This document shows, piece after piece, positions 7,879 through 14,882 of a DNA stretch of 14,882 nt. Numbering within the stretch: the stretch's first letter is position 1; each line of letters starts with the position of its first letter. The stretch comes from Bacteroides sp. UBA7333 (lineage in GTDB: Bacteria > Bacteroidota > Bacteroidia > Bacteroidales > Bacteroidaceae): contig DKPN01000078.1 of assembly GCA_002471195.1 (NCBI GenBank), positions 1 to 14,882 on the forward strand, in the 5' to 3' direction. Made by a program: the position numbers and the translations under genes. A model generated the notes under the pieces. The model worked only from the letters and a program-made list of their open reading frames with translations, made no database searches and was not told the DNA's origin.

Positions 7879-7914
7879 AAAGCCTCCTTGTTCATTTCTG
7901 AATAAGGAGGCTTT
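7879..7914 (+). terminator. Intrinsic terminator of the proC operon
   Basis: An 11-bp perfect stem (aaagcctcctt at 7879-7889 with aaggaggcttt at 7904-7914) continues inward through one G-T and four more pairs to a 4-nt loop (7895-7898). It starts 18 nt after the synthetase stop. The T-tail is short, but the hairpin is GC-rich and very stable for this genome. Confidence 0.85.
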
Positions 7915-7939
7915 ATCATTCAATAAAATAATCCGATTA

Positions 7940-7999
7940 TAAAATGCAACAAACTTCAGATTAAATATTTACTATTGATCTGGAGTTTGTTGCATTTTA
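7940..7999. repeat. Long near-perfect hairpin (25-bp stem), role unknown
   Basis: The left arm 7940-7964 pairs with the right arm 7975-7999 over 25 bp: 23 Watson-Crick and two G-T pairs, with a 10-nt loop. It lies 25 nt after the proC operon terminator, so a second terminator for that operon is not obviously needed. The outer arm ends in A/T runs (taaaatgcaac and gttgcatttta), so it could terminate transcription from either side, be a small structured RNA, or be a dispersed inverted-repeat element. The remaining intergenic DNA from 8000 to 8092 shows no further clear signal. Confidence 0.75.
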
Positions 8000-8092
8000 C
8001 CTCATTATTTGTATACTTTTTACCGATCTCTTTTTATGTGTTTTACAACAAGTCAACTAATCGAAATAATAATGAACTATATCTTTAATATC

Positions 8093-8120
8093 AACGTTAT
8101 AATAGTATATAAATAACGTT
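8093..8120. promoter_or_regulatory. Inverted repeat upstream of the 82-residue gene
   Basis: aacgttat (8093-8100) and ataacgtt (8113-8120) are 8-bp exact inverted arms, 20 bp centre to centre, ending 16 nt before the ATG at 8137. The spacing suits a dimeric repressor on one DNA face or a leader hairpin close to the ribosome site. A poor -7 candidate (TATCTTTA, 8080-8087) lies just upstream, which would put the repeat at the transcript start. Confidence 0.45.
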
Positions 8121-8136
8121 CTAAATCTATACCGTT

Positions 8137-8385
8137 ATGGAGAAATATCTTATACATAGTAATGAATTGCATTTGATAGATCGGGAAGTAATTCATCGTG
8201 CAGTTGCACAAATGGTTGATAATTTAGGTATTGCAGCAGGTTCTACCGCCGATTTTAATTTATACAAAGTAGTTGAAGATTATTTTACCGATCTTGAAAA
8301 GCGCGATAAAATAAATCATCTATTAAATATTAAGGACGACGCATATGAACTGAGGGCAGAATTAGGAGAAAAAATATTCCAATAA
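8137..8385 (+). CDS. Small hypothetical protein, 82 residues
   Basis: I do not recognise the family. The product is a soluble-looking 82-residue protein with no signal peptide or membrane segment. It is rich in charged residues and mostly predicted helical, with runs such as DREVIHRAVAQMVDNLG (residues 15-31) and VVEDYFTDLEKRDKINHLL (45-63). It stands alone: an inverted repeat lies just in front, a long hairpin further upstream, and a strong terminator begins 45 nt after the stop. This isolation suggests a separately controlled monocistronic gene. It carries no HTH, nuclease or toxin motif that I can see. That it is a real gene is supported by the flanking signals and codon pattern, but remains inference. 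Confidence 0.7.
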   Translation: MEKYLIHSNELHLIDREVIHRAVAQMVDNLGIAAGSTADFNLYKVVEDYFTDLEKRDKINHLLNIKDDAYELRAELGEKIFQ

Positions 8386-8429
8386 TTTATCAATCAGTTT
8401 CATTTATTCATTCCTAATATTATAGATAT

Positions 8430-8466
8430 AAAAAAATGGTTCAAACTTAGTTTGAACCATTTTTTT
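8430..8466. terminator. Bidirectional intrinsic terminator
   Basis: A 17-bp perfect stem (8430-8446 with 8450-8466) around a 3-nt loop, with aaaaaaa on the left and ttttttt on the right, so it works as a rho-independent terminator on either strand. It ends the 82-residue gene and insulates it from the accessory region that follows. Confidence 0.9.
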
Positions 8467-8641
8467 GTGCCCTTAATAAATTATTTCTCTACCATTTTTT
8501 TCGGCAATTACGTTACTAATTCAACACATTTTTTTTCAATATGTCTGGTCTTTATATTAATATAAAAATATTACAATTATAAAACATTTAATATGTGTAT
8601 TTTGACGTTTTATGCCCTTAAATGCTATAATATGGCTGTAA

Positions 8642-8678
8642 TTGCGTCGTTGTCACTAAAATTTGCGTCAGTGTCACT
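8642..8678 (+). promoter_or_regulatory. Direct repeat, 21-bp period, possible activator site
   Basis: ttgcgtcgttgtcact (8642-8657) and ttgcgtcagtgtcact (8663-8678) match at 14 of 16 positions and begin exactly 21 bp apart, two helical turns, so both lie on the same DNA face. The second copy overlaps the predicted -33 element of the next promoter. This layout is typical of binding sites for a response regulator or similar activator that touches RNA polymerase. The binding protein is unknown. Confidence 0.55.
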
Positions 8679-8706
8679 GTTAAAAAAGATAAACCATTTA
8701 AATTTG
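8676..8706 (+). promoter_or_regulatory. Promoter for the exported-protein cluster
   Basis: TAAATTTG at 8699-8706 is an exact TAnnTTTG -7 element. ACTG at 8676-8679, 19 bp upstream, is a poor -33 (consensus TTTG), as expected if an activator bound to the adjacent direct repeat is needed. Transcription would begin near 8713, giving a leader of about 115 nt. Confidence 0.55.
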
Positions 8707-8730
8707 TTCCTATCATTTAAGGCCTGAAGC

Positions 8731-8788
8731 TATAGTGGTTGAAAACTCCGGAATAGATCACTCCATTTTGATTTTTCAACTACCTATA
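8731..8788 (+). promoter_or_regulatory. Leader hairpin in the 5' untranslated region
   Basis: The segment 8731-8745 (tatagtggttgaaaa) pairs with 8773-8788 over 15 bp with one bulged C (8784) and one G-T pair. It falls within the predicted leader of the transcript starting near 8713, about 40 nt before the ATG. It could affect translation or mRNA stability, but it has no T-tail and is not an attenuator of the usual kind. Confidence 0.45.
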
Positions 8789-8829
8789 TCTACATTAAAA
8801 TAAATATGAATAAATTTAATTAGATCACT

Positions 8830-9309
8830 ATGAAGCGCTTAAAATTATTATTTTTTTTACTAATCACTTTGACATCTCTATGCGTCGCAGCACAAACATC
8901 CATCAATTCGGGAGGCCATTCGATACAAAATAATAGTGGAAGTTTAAGTTTTACCGTTGGAGAAATTTTTTTTACGTCATACTCTTCAACCAATGGTTAT
9001 GCCGCCCATCATGGTATACAATATCCTTATGAAATATTGCCGGTATCATTGATACATCAATATCAAAACTCAATGGAAGTAAAATTATATCCCAACCCTT
9101 TTATTGATTATTTATTGATTGAAGTTCCTTTCGAATTCAATAAAGCGGGTAAACTTTTTTTGTACGATTCGTTTGGGAATGTGGTATTGTCAAATGTAGT
9201 AAACACCCCTCTTATTAGACTTAACACAATGCATCTTGTTCCCGGTGTATATATTGCTCATATCGAGATTGATAATGATAAGCAAATAGTCAAACTAATA
9301 AAAAAATAA
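8830..9309 (+). CDS. Small exported protein with type IX secretion C-terminal sorting domain
   Basis: A 159-residue secreted or surface protein. A Sec signal peptide is clear: positively charged MKRLK, a hydrophobic core to about residue 19, and probable cleavage after VAA (residue 21). C18 does not fit a lipobox. Residues 27-66 (SGGHSIQNNSGSLSFTVGE...HHGIQYPYE) resemble the short Ser/Gly-rich segment that often precedes T9SS domains in Bacteroidota. Residues 84-159 form a type A sorting domain: the VKLYPNPF start (84-91), the GNVVL strand (116-120), LVPGVYIAHI (136-145), and the basic end KLIKK. There is no separate functional domain, so it may be a structural or accessory surface protein. 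It starts the exported-protein cluster, 23 nt before the next gene. Confidence 0.88.
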   Translation: MKRLKLLFFLLITLTSLCVAAQTSINSGGHSIQNNSGSLSFTVGEIFFTSYSSTNGYAAHHGIQYPYEILPVSLIHQYQNSMEVKLYPNPFIDYLLIEVPFEFNKAGKLFLYDSFGNVVLSNVVNTPLIRLNTMHLVPGVYIAHIEIDNDKQIVKLIKK

Positions 9310-9332
9310 ATTAATAATTAAATATTTAAACT

Positions 9333-11285
9333 ATGAATCAGAAAATACACTTTCTGTTTTTAAGCGTGCTGTTTTTTCTATATGGCATCCAATTGTCATT
9401 TGCAAGTGGCTCATCGGCTAAGATGAGTTACCAGGCTGTTGTTCGCAATGCCTCGGGGCAGTTAATCGCTAATTCGGCCGTATCGGTTAGTATATCTATC
9501 CATAGAGGTGCGGCCGATGGAAACATTGTTTATAGCGAAAATCATGATGTGAATACCAACGAAAACGGTTTGTTGACGCTTATCATTGGTGATGGCAATA
9601 TTCATACGGGCACACCCTTAGATAAAATCGATTGGGGGGCAGATAACTACTTTTTAAAGAGCAAGATCGACCCATTGGGTGGCACAAATTTTATTCTCGA
9701 ATCAGTTACACCATTATTAAGTGTGCCTTATGCCATTCATGCACAACAAGCACAACGATTAACACAAGCCATTTCATACAATGATTTGGAAGATGTACCC
9801 ATATCTTTTAGCGGCGATTATGCTGACTTAAAAAATATACCGCTCTTCAATGTTCGCGATTCTATCCTTCAGTATGGCTTCACAGGCGATTATAATGAAC
9901 TGAGTAATATCCCGGATGTCAATATAAAAGATTCGGTCGATCGTTATAAATTCAGCGGCGATTACAATGATTTGATCAATGCACCCCTTGTAAATATTAA
10001 AGACACTGTTGATAAATATAACTTCAGTGGCGATTATCATGATTTAAGTAATAAACCATCCGGAAACAACGAAGGCGATATTCTTTATTGGAGTAAAGCA
10101 TCCGAAACTCCGAGTTGGGAAATTCTTCCTATGGGTCAAGAAGGTCAGTTTTTAGCTGTGTCTAATGGAAAACTTACTTGGCTTGATCCTTCATTTGCCA
10201 ATACATCTGCCACAACCTATAAAGTAGGTGATATATATTTGGATAGTAATGGCAATCCCGAAGGGATTGTGTTTGAATTATCCACTGTAGGTCGTTATGC
10301 AAAGATTGTTTCTCTAGAAGAATTCTCTAATATAGCTTGGGATCCATTGGGGACAGAAGAATCAATGAATGATATAAATCATGTAGGTCTCAAACCTCAA
10401 CTAACTAAAGCCAATAATCGGATAGATGGGTTGGAGAATCTTAGGATGATTCAATCTTTCAATAATTGGAAGGTAAGTTATCCTGCATTTGGGCAAGCCG
10501 TGTCATTGGGTGAGGGTTGGTATTTGCCATCTTTAAATGAATTACTTCAAATTTTTAAATTGAAACAATCGCTCAATGAGAAACTAAACCAAATTGCTGC
10601 AGCTCCTATTGAATCTAATTGTTATTGGAGCTCTACGGAGTTTGAACAATTTCATGCTTATGCGGTAGCGTTCAAAAACTATGATTTAGAGATAGGTGGT
10701 GAAATTATTGATGTCAGTGCAGGTGATTATTTCGAATTATTAAAAGATGATAATAATTCAATCAGAGGTATTCGTACTTTAAATTGGTCAGAAACAACAA
10801 GTAAGCCTTCCGAAAAAAAATATCAATTAGGAGATATCATCTATGATGATATTATTCCTATTGGAATGGTTTATGAAATTTCTGATGGAGGTTTGCATGG
10901 TAAAATGCTATCCTTACAAACAGATAGTTTGGCATGGAGTAACAATCTGATTTTCGAGAATGCTGTAAGTGAAGAGGACGGAAGCAAGAATTGTGAAATA
11001 ATATTTTCAAAAACACTCATAGATTATCCAGCTTTCGAATGGGTATCAAAATTGGGAGATGGTTGGTATATACCATCTATAATTGAATTGACAAAAATTG
11101 CAGTCAATGCGGCAATGTATAATAATTTACTGCCTAAATCGGCTCAACTTAAACTCAAAGACATTTATTGCAGTTCAACTGAGTTCGATAAAGACAAGGT
11201 CTTTTATACTGATTTTAACAATAAAGAATCGGTAGAGGCTTCTAAAACTGATAAGGCGAGAATTATTGCTGTAAAACAATTTTGA
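9333..11285 (+). CDS. Exported repeat protein with two DUF1566/FISUMP-like domains
   Basis: A 650-residue secreted protein of unknown function. A signal peptide spans residues 1-24 (cleavage near SFA/SG). Residues 31-135 form a Bacteroidota N-terminal domain starting MSYQAVVRNASGQLIANSAVSV and including TNENGLLTLIIGDG. Residues 160-244 hold 24-residue repeats of the pattern SGDYNDLxNxPxxNIKDxVDxYxF, similar to the YNDLxNxP units of phage-tail-like and collagen-like surface proteins. Two domains of the DUF1566/FISUMP type follow: 296-483 (GWYLPSLNEL, 395-404; YWSSTEF, 431-437; IRGIRTL) and 497-650 (GWYIPSIIEL, 577-586; YCSSTEF, 612-618), which may have a C-type-lectin-like fold. No T9SS sorting domain is seen at its end. 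It lies 25 nt before the giant gene. Confidence 0.85.
   Translation: MNQKIHFLFLSVLFFLYGIQLSFASGSSAKMSYQAVVRNASGQLIANSAVSVSISIHRGAADGNIVYSENHDVNTNENGLLTLIIGDGNIHTGTPLDKIDWGADNYFLKSKIDPLGGTNFILESVTPLLSVPYAIHAQQAQRLTQAISYNDLEDVPISFSGDYADLKNIPLFNVRDSILQYGFTGDYNELSNIPDVNIKDSVDRYKFSGDYNDLINAPLVNIKDTVDKYNFSGDYHDLSNKPSGNNEGDILYWSKASETPSWEILPMGQEGQFLAVSNGKLTWLDPSFANTSATTYKVGDIYLDSNGNPEGIVFELSTVGRYAKIVSLEEFSNIAWDPLGTEESMNDINHVGLKPQLTKANNRIDGLENLRMIQSFNNWKVSYPAFGQAVSLGEGWYLPSLNELLQIFKLKQSLNEKLNQIAAAPIESNCYWSSTEFEQFHAYAVAFKNYDLEIGGEIIDVSAGDYFELLKDDNNSIRGIRTLNWSETTSKPSEKKYQLGDIIYDDIIPIGMVYEISDGGLHGKMLSLQTDSLAWSNNLIFENAVSEEDGSKNCEIIFSKTLIDYPAFEWVSKLGDGWYIPSIIELTKIAVNAAMYNNLLPKSAQLKLKDIYCSSTEFDKDKVFYTDFNNKESVEASKTDKARIIAVKQF
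9810..10064 (+). repeat. Tandem 72-bp coding repeats (24-residue units)
   Basis: Three full units at 9810-9881, 9882-9953 and 9954-10025 and a partial fourth at 10026-10064 code for [ST]GDYxxLxNxP units exactly 24 residues apart. A degenerate half unit (SYNDLEDVP) precedes them. The units have diverged at the DNA level while the protein pattern is kept, so the duplication is old and held by selection rather than being a fresh slippage array. Confidence 0.85.
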
Positions 11286-11310
11286 AAGATAATTTAACTG
11301 ATAATATATT

Positions 11311-14300
11311 ATGATGAGAGAAAAACGGATTAATCATAAAATGGTAAAAGGGTTATTAACCATGTTGCTATTTTTGAGTAGCACGCTGTATGTTCATGCA
11401 GCAGATGAATGGAGGCAAAACTCCCATACTAAAACTAGTTGGGACAGAGAAACAGGGATTATTACGATTGATATTTGTTACTATGACTTTGCGGGAGCTG
11501 CTTATGACGGTGGTTTGTATGCTGATGATGGTTATATGAATCTAGATCTCGACAATATAAGACTAAAAATCACCTGTGCCGACAAGGCAACTAATCTAAA
11601 TGTAACGGGATGCCCATCGAATGTAACTTGGGGGAATGACTATACAGATGGCGAAAAAAGATGGGTTAAAATACGTTGGCAAGTTAAGCAAAGTGATTTG
11701 AACAATTTTAGAAAAATAAAGTATACCGGTAGATGGTGGAGACGTTATGCACAAAAAGATGTTGATATCAATGGTGAAGAGAATATAAATCCCGATTGGA
11801 GTAGAGGAAATATTGAATCTGAAACACCAATCTCAATCGCAAGATATACCAATATTGATGATTTACCAGTTATTGAAATAGAGTGGAATAGAAAAGGTTA
11901 TGGCAATGCCAATGGCCTTGGCACACCAAAATTATATGATGAGAATGGAACTTTGATAAAGGGTTACAAAACAATAGGGAATAAATTCTATCTACCTGTA
12001 ACAGGTGATGATGCTATTGATTTATCTCAATCAAAAACATTCATCATCAAACAGAGTTATATACCTTCTGAATATAATCCATCATGGAATAGCTCAATAA
12101 ATTATGAAACAAACAGTAACATAGTGAGGATGGAGGCTTATCCGCAAATAGCATCGGATAAAGATTTTTCCGCTACATTTAATAGTACAACTCGCAAAGT
12201 CAATTTAAAGTGGAGATTGCCATCTGCACCTTCTACAAATTATATTAATGACCGTTTTATAATTAAAACTACTAAAACTCTATCAGATGGAACAATCGAA
12301 TATTTAGATGACATCGCTATTGATTATGAAACGAATATCTTTAATTATAGTATTGAAATACCTATAGAGCGGGGCGAATTGTCAAGTTTTAATTATACTA
12401 TTTATCGCGATAAACTTGTAGGTAAGAAAGGATGGGAAATTTTTGCAAGAAGCACATCAATAAATATAAATACGGTACATGCTACTTTCAATCCTACCAA
12501 TCCTCCTAAAGCGGTGTTAGATGAAAATAACAAAACGGTAACATTATCATGGGATGTAATCGGAAATATTTGGAGTGATGGTAGTACAATGACGATAACT
12601 CGCAAAAACTTAACGACACAACAAACAACAGGTGATGTGTTGGTTGTTTTCTCTGATTTATCACTCATTCAGAGAGAACAAACAATTGTTGACAACACAA
12701 TTTTACCTTGCAACCAATATGAATATATTTTTGAAATTAAGCCCAATGCAAGTTATGGTGCTTTCTCTCCTATGCGTGTAGGTCCGATTGGAGTGGCTGA
12801 AATAGGGGAACTCAGAAATTTAAAAGTCTCAAAAGGATACTTCTCTAATCGTGTAGAATTATCATGGGAAACTGTAGGAGGGTTCGATGATTATGCTGTT
12901 GAGCGAAAGGAATCTAGGGCTGATGACAGTAGTTATATACAAATAGCAACCTTAAAAGGATCGGCAACCGGAAAATTGTATCATACAACTGATATTTACG
13001 GTGAAGCAGGTGTTGTATATGACTATCGAGTGAAAGGTTTAGTTAGTTGCTATGGAAAGGTAACTGAGTCGGAGCCTTTAACTGATATTGGTTTTAGAAC
13101 TCCAACAGGCGATTTATATGGTCAGGTTACTTTCGAAAATAATCAGGCTGAAGAAGGTGTTGAAGTCATTCTCGAAACGTTGGATCAAATTTCAGGTAAA
13201 AGTATACAGTTTACAGGAAACGATAGTGCTAAAATAGAGAATACGATGCTTCTGTCATCAAATACAGATTCGATTACTTTGCAAGCGTGGATTTCACCAG
13301 AAGTTACTGAAGGAGCTAACCAATCGATAATTAAGAAAGATTTAATGTATGATTTAGGCATTGATACTAGTGGAAAGGTTTATTTCTGGGTAGAAAATGC
13401 TGGTAATATATTGAAGTCTGATTCCGTGATTTCTAAGTATACTAACAACTCTAAGTTTATTCACATTTCAGCGGTATATTCTAAGAAAAATAATAGTGTA
13501 GAGCTTTATATAAATGGTTTACCTAATGGTAAAAGAACAGCTTCTTTTAATGCCCCTACTAGTAATGACGAGGTCGTTGTTTTGGGTGATAAATTCAAAG
13601 GGACTATCGATGAAGTCAGAATATGGGATCGACCTTTATCTGCTTCGGAAATCTTGCGTGATTATTCCAGATATCTTACTGGTAGTGAATTGGGATTAAT
13701 TGCCTATTATACTTTTAATTATGGAACATCAAAGTTCTTTTACGATACTTCATTCCGAGGGGCCGAATATAACGCAAATCATGGTATAATAATAGGTAAT
13801 GCAATATTAAGCGAAGAAATACCATCCACCGATCAGTTAGGTTACAAAGGTCTGACAACTTCTGATGGTACCTATAATATTAGAAGTATTCCTTATGTTG
13901 GAAATGGGTCTGCCTATTCCATCATTGCACGCAAAGGAATACATGTTTTCGAACCCAATAGAGAAACTCGCTTTATTGGTCCAACAGCGGCTAGTCACAC
14001 TGTCAACTTTGTCGATAAGTCAACGTTTATTGTCAAAGGGAAGGTGGTATACCGTGATGGTACATTCCCAGTGAAAGGTGCCAATTTCAGAATTGATGGC
14101 GTTGCTTGTTTGAGCAATAAAGGTGAGTTTATCTCAACTAGCAATACTGGAGAATTTGAAATCCGCGTACCTGTAGGAACTCATGAAGTGAAAGTCGAGA
14201 AGTTTGGTCATGCTTTTAGATATGGAGGGCGCATATGCGATCAATATTTGCAAGATTTAAATTATCAAGATGATATTAGTGAAATTATATTGAGTGATAC

Positions 14301-14882
14301 AACGACCATACGATATATTGGACGGATAGCAGGGGGTGCACAGCAGGAAGCACATCCGTATGGACACTCTTTATCTACCAATAACTTATCAGATAATATA
14401 AAAATTAGGATTGGCCATTCGCTTGGCGATACCTACAAATACCATAAAGGAGATAGCATTGTAACTGTTGATCATTTTAAACCAAGCAATAAAGATAAAG
14501 CGTTATCTAACACTGTTCGCTATACTGCCGAGTATATCGAAATTATACCGAATCTCGAAACGGGTGAATTTGTTGCTGATATCTTCCCCGAAAATTATAC
14601 TGGTACAATTTCTATAAGTGGTTATGATGATGCTTTTTCTCCATTTGATCTTCGTGTGAGTGATGCTTATGCATTTACATCTGTGCCACGACAATATGAA
14701 GATTCGATTACAGTGAATGACAAAACAGAAGCTATTATATACAATGATACTGTTCATTATCAGTTTGCACAGAAGTTTATAAAACGTGTTAGTCCAATGA
14801 TTACTGTTGAGCAAGTGAATGTCTCTAACACGCCGATGGGTTATTATGGGAAGGAGGAAATGAAAGTGCCAACGGCTTATAG
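11311..14882 (+). CDS. Giant exported multidomain protein (FnIII-like, LamG, carboxypeptidase-regulatory-like), cut by window end
   Basis: The frame stays open from the ATG at 11311 to the last base (1190 codons); the C-terminus lies outside. The signal peptide spans residues 1-30 (core LLTMLLFLSSTLYVHA, cleavage VHA/AD); M2 and M11 are alternative starts. Residues 31-280 are a beta-rich, Trp/Tyr-rich region I do not recognise. About 284-590 hold three FnIII-like beta sandwiches (VNLKWRL, VTLSWDV, VELSWET strands). GDLYGQVTFENNQAEEGVEV (601-620) begins a carboxypeptidase-regulatory-like domain. It is interrupted by a LamG/concanavalin-like domain (628-810; LQAWISPE, ELYINGLPNG, GTIDEVRIWDRPLS, GLIAYYTF) and resumes at GLTTSDGTYNIRSIPY (847-862). 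A second such domain lies at 907-970 (GKVVYRDGTFPVKGA...TGEFEIRVPVGTHEVKVEKFGH). It is probably a surface adhesin or glycan-binding protein; a T9SS sorting domain may lie beyond the window. Confidence 0.85.
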   Translation, partial: MMREKRINHKMVKGLLTMLLFLSSTLYVHAADEWRQNSHTKTSWDRETGIITIDICYYDFAGAAYDGGLYADDGYMNLDLDNIRLKITCADKATNLNVTGCPSNVTWGNDYTDGEKRWVKIRWQVKQSDLNNFRKIKYTGRWWRRYAQKDVDINGEENINPDWSRGNIESETPISIARYTNIDDLPVIEIEWNRKGYGNANGLGTPKLYDENGTLIKGYKTIGNKFYLPVTGDDAIDLSQSKTFIIKQSYIPSEYNPSWNSSINYETNSNIVRMEAYPQIASDKDFSATFNSTTRKVNLKWRLPSAPSTNYINDRFIIKTTKTLSDGTIEYLDDIAIDYETNIFNYSIEIPIERGELSSFNYTIYRDKLVGKKGWEIFARSTSININTVHATFNPTNPPKAVLDENNKTVTLSWDVIGNIWSDGSTMTITRKNLTTQQTTGDVLVVFSDLSLIQREQTIVDNTILPCNQYEYIFEIKPNASYGAFSPMRVGPIGVAEIGELRNLKVSKGYFSNRVELSWETVGGFDDYAVERKESRADDSSYIQIATLKGSATGKLYHTTDIYGEAGVVYDYRVKGLVSCYGKVTESEPLTDIGFRTPTGDLYGQVTFENNQAEEGVEVILETLDQISGKSIQFTGNDSAKIENTMLLSSNTDSITLQAWISPEVTEGANQSIIKKDLMYDLGIDTSGKVYFWVENAGNILKSDSVISKYTNNSKFIHISAVYSKKNNSVELYINGLPNGKRTASFNAPTSNDEVVVLGDKFKGTIDEVRIWDRPLSASEILRDYSRYLTGSELGLIAYYTFNYGTSKFFYDTSFRGAEYNANHGIIIGNAILSEEIPSTDQLGYKGLTTSDGTYNIRSIPYVGNGSAYSIIARKGIHVFEPNRETRFIGPTAASHTVNFVDKSTFIVKGKVVYRDGTFPVKGANFRIDGVACLSNKGEFISTSNTGEFEIRVPVGTHEVKVEKFGHAFRYGGRICDQYLQDLNYQDDISEIILSDTTTIRYIGRIAGGAQQEAHPYGHSLSTNNLSDNIKIRIGHSLGDTYKYHKGDSIVTVDHFKPSNKDKALSNTVRYTAEYIEIIPNLETGEFVADIFPENYTGTISISGYDDAFSPFDLRVSDAYAFTSVPRQYEDSITVNDKTEAIIYNDTVHYQFAQKFIKRVSPMITVEQVNVSNTPMGYYGKEEMKVPTAY

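Larger units (their letters stand above)
8467..8829. other. Non-coding region before the exported-protein cluster
   Basis: I see no coding sequence on either strand here. It contains, in order: a 16-bp AT-only perfect palindrome (tttatattaatataaa, 8551-8566), a 21-bp-period direct repeat (8642-8678), a promoter-like sequence (8676-8706), and a leader hairpin (8731-8788), before the ATG at 8830. No tRNA, rRNA or CRISPR array is visible. Confidence 0.7.

Noticed and set aside
7879..8466. Three hairpins in a row considered as a CRISPR array or integron-like repeats
   Set aside because: The three hairpins share no sequence and have no regular spacing, so they are separate terminators or structures.
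8551..8566. 16-bp AT-only palindrome as an operator or origin element
   Set aside because: Pure A/T dyads of this size arise easily in such AT-rich intergenic DNA, and no nearby signal supports a function.
9828..10040. Reverse-strand open frame over the repeat region
   Set aside because: Its repetitive look comes from the 72-bp coding repeats on the + strand.
12402..12668. Reverse-strand 88-codon frame with a hydrophobic stretch, a possible small membrane protein
   Set aside because: The + strand frame is open across the whole 3.5 kb with recognisable domains, so this is an antisense shadow.
13514..14074. Two + strand open frames inside the last gene, suggesting a frameshift or separate genes
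   Set aside because: The main frame from 11311 reads through without a stop and contains LamG and regulatory-like motifs in order.

Overview
The window looks like low-GC chromosomal DNA from a member of the Bacteroidota, most likely the order Bacteroidales. Three things point there: the gene order argR - GNAT acyltransferase - argG - argC - argD - proC - XRE/cupin - acyl-CoA synthetase; promoters of the TAnnTTTG type without strong Shine-Dalgarno sites; and a small protein ending in a type IX secretion (T9SS) sorting domain. All genes are on the + strand.

Region 1 (about 170-4716) is an arginine biosynthesis operon. The repressor gene argR comes first, behind a promoter that overlaps an 18-bp perfect palindrome (a probable ARG-box-like operator). 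It is followed by a GNAT acyltransferase (candidate first enzyme, acylating glutamate), argG, argC and argD. Genes are spaced 9 nt or less apart, except 27 nt after argR, and argG/argC overlap by 4 nt. The operon ends in a strong intrinsic terminator. argB, the ornithine transcarbamylase gene and argH are not in the window. In Bacteroides fragilis, arginine is known to be made through N-succinylated intermediates, so the enzymes here may use succinyl rather than acetyl substrates.

Region 2 (about 4800-7914) has its own promoter and carries proC, an XRE-family HTH/cupin regulator and an AMP-forming acyl-CoA synthetase, followed by a strong hairpin terminator. The last two genes are probably a regulator and enzyme pair for acid activation.

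Region 3 (about 7915-8466) holds a long near-perfect hairpin of unknown role and an isolated 82-residue orphan gene, with an inverted repeat in front and a bidirectional terminator behind.

Region 4 (8467-14882) is accessory. A non-coding stretch contains a 21-bp-period direct repeat abutting a TAnnTTTG promoter and a leader hairpin. It precedes three closely spaced genes for exported proteins: a 159-residue protein with a T9SS sorting domain; a 650-residue protein with 24-residue tandem repeats and two DUF1566/FISUMP-like domains; and the first 1190 residues of a giant multidomain protein (FnIII-like domains, and a LamG domain inserted in a carboxypeptidase-regulatory-like fold) that runs off the end. 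The cluster looks like a cell-surface or adhesin assembly set; its function is not known from sequence. Part of this last gene is missing because the window ends.
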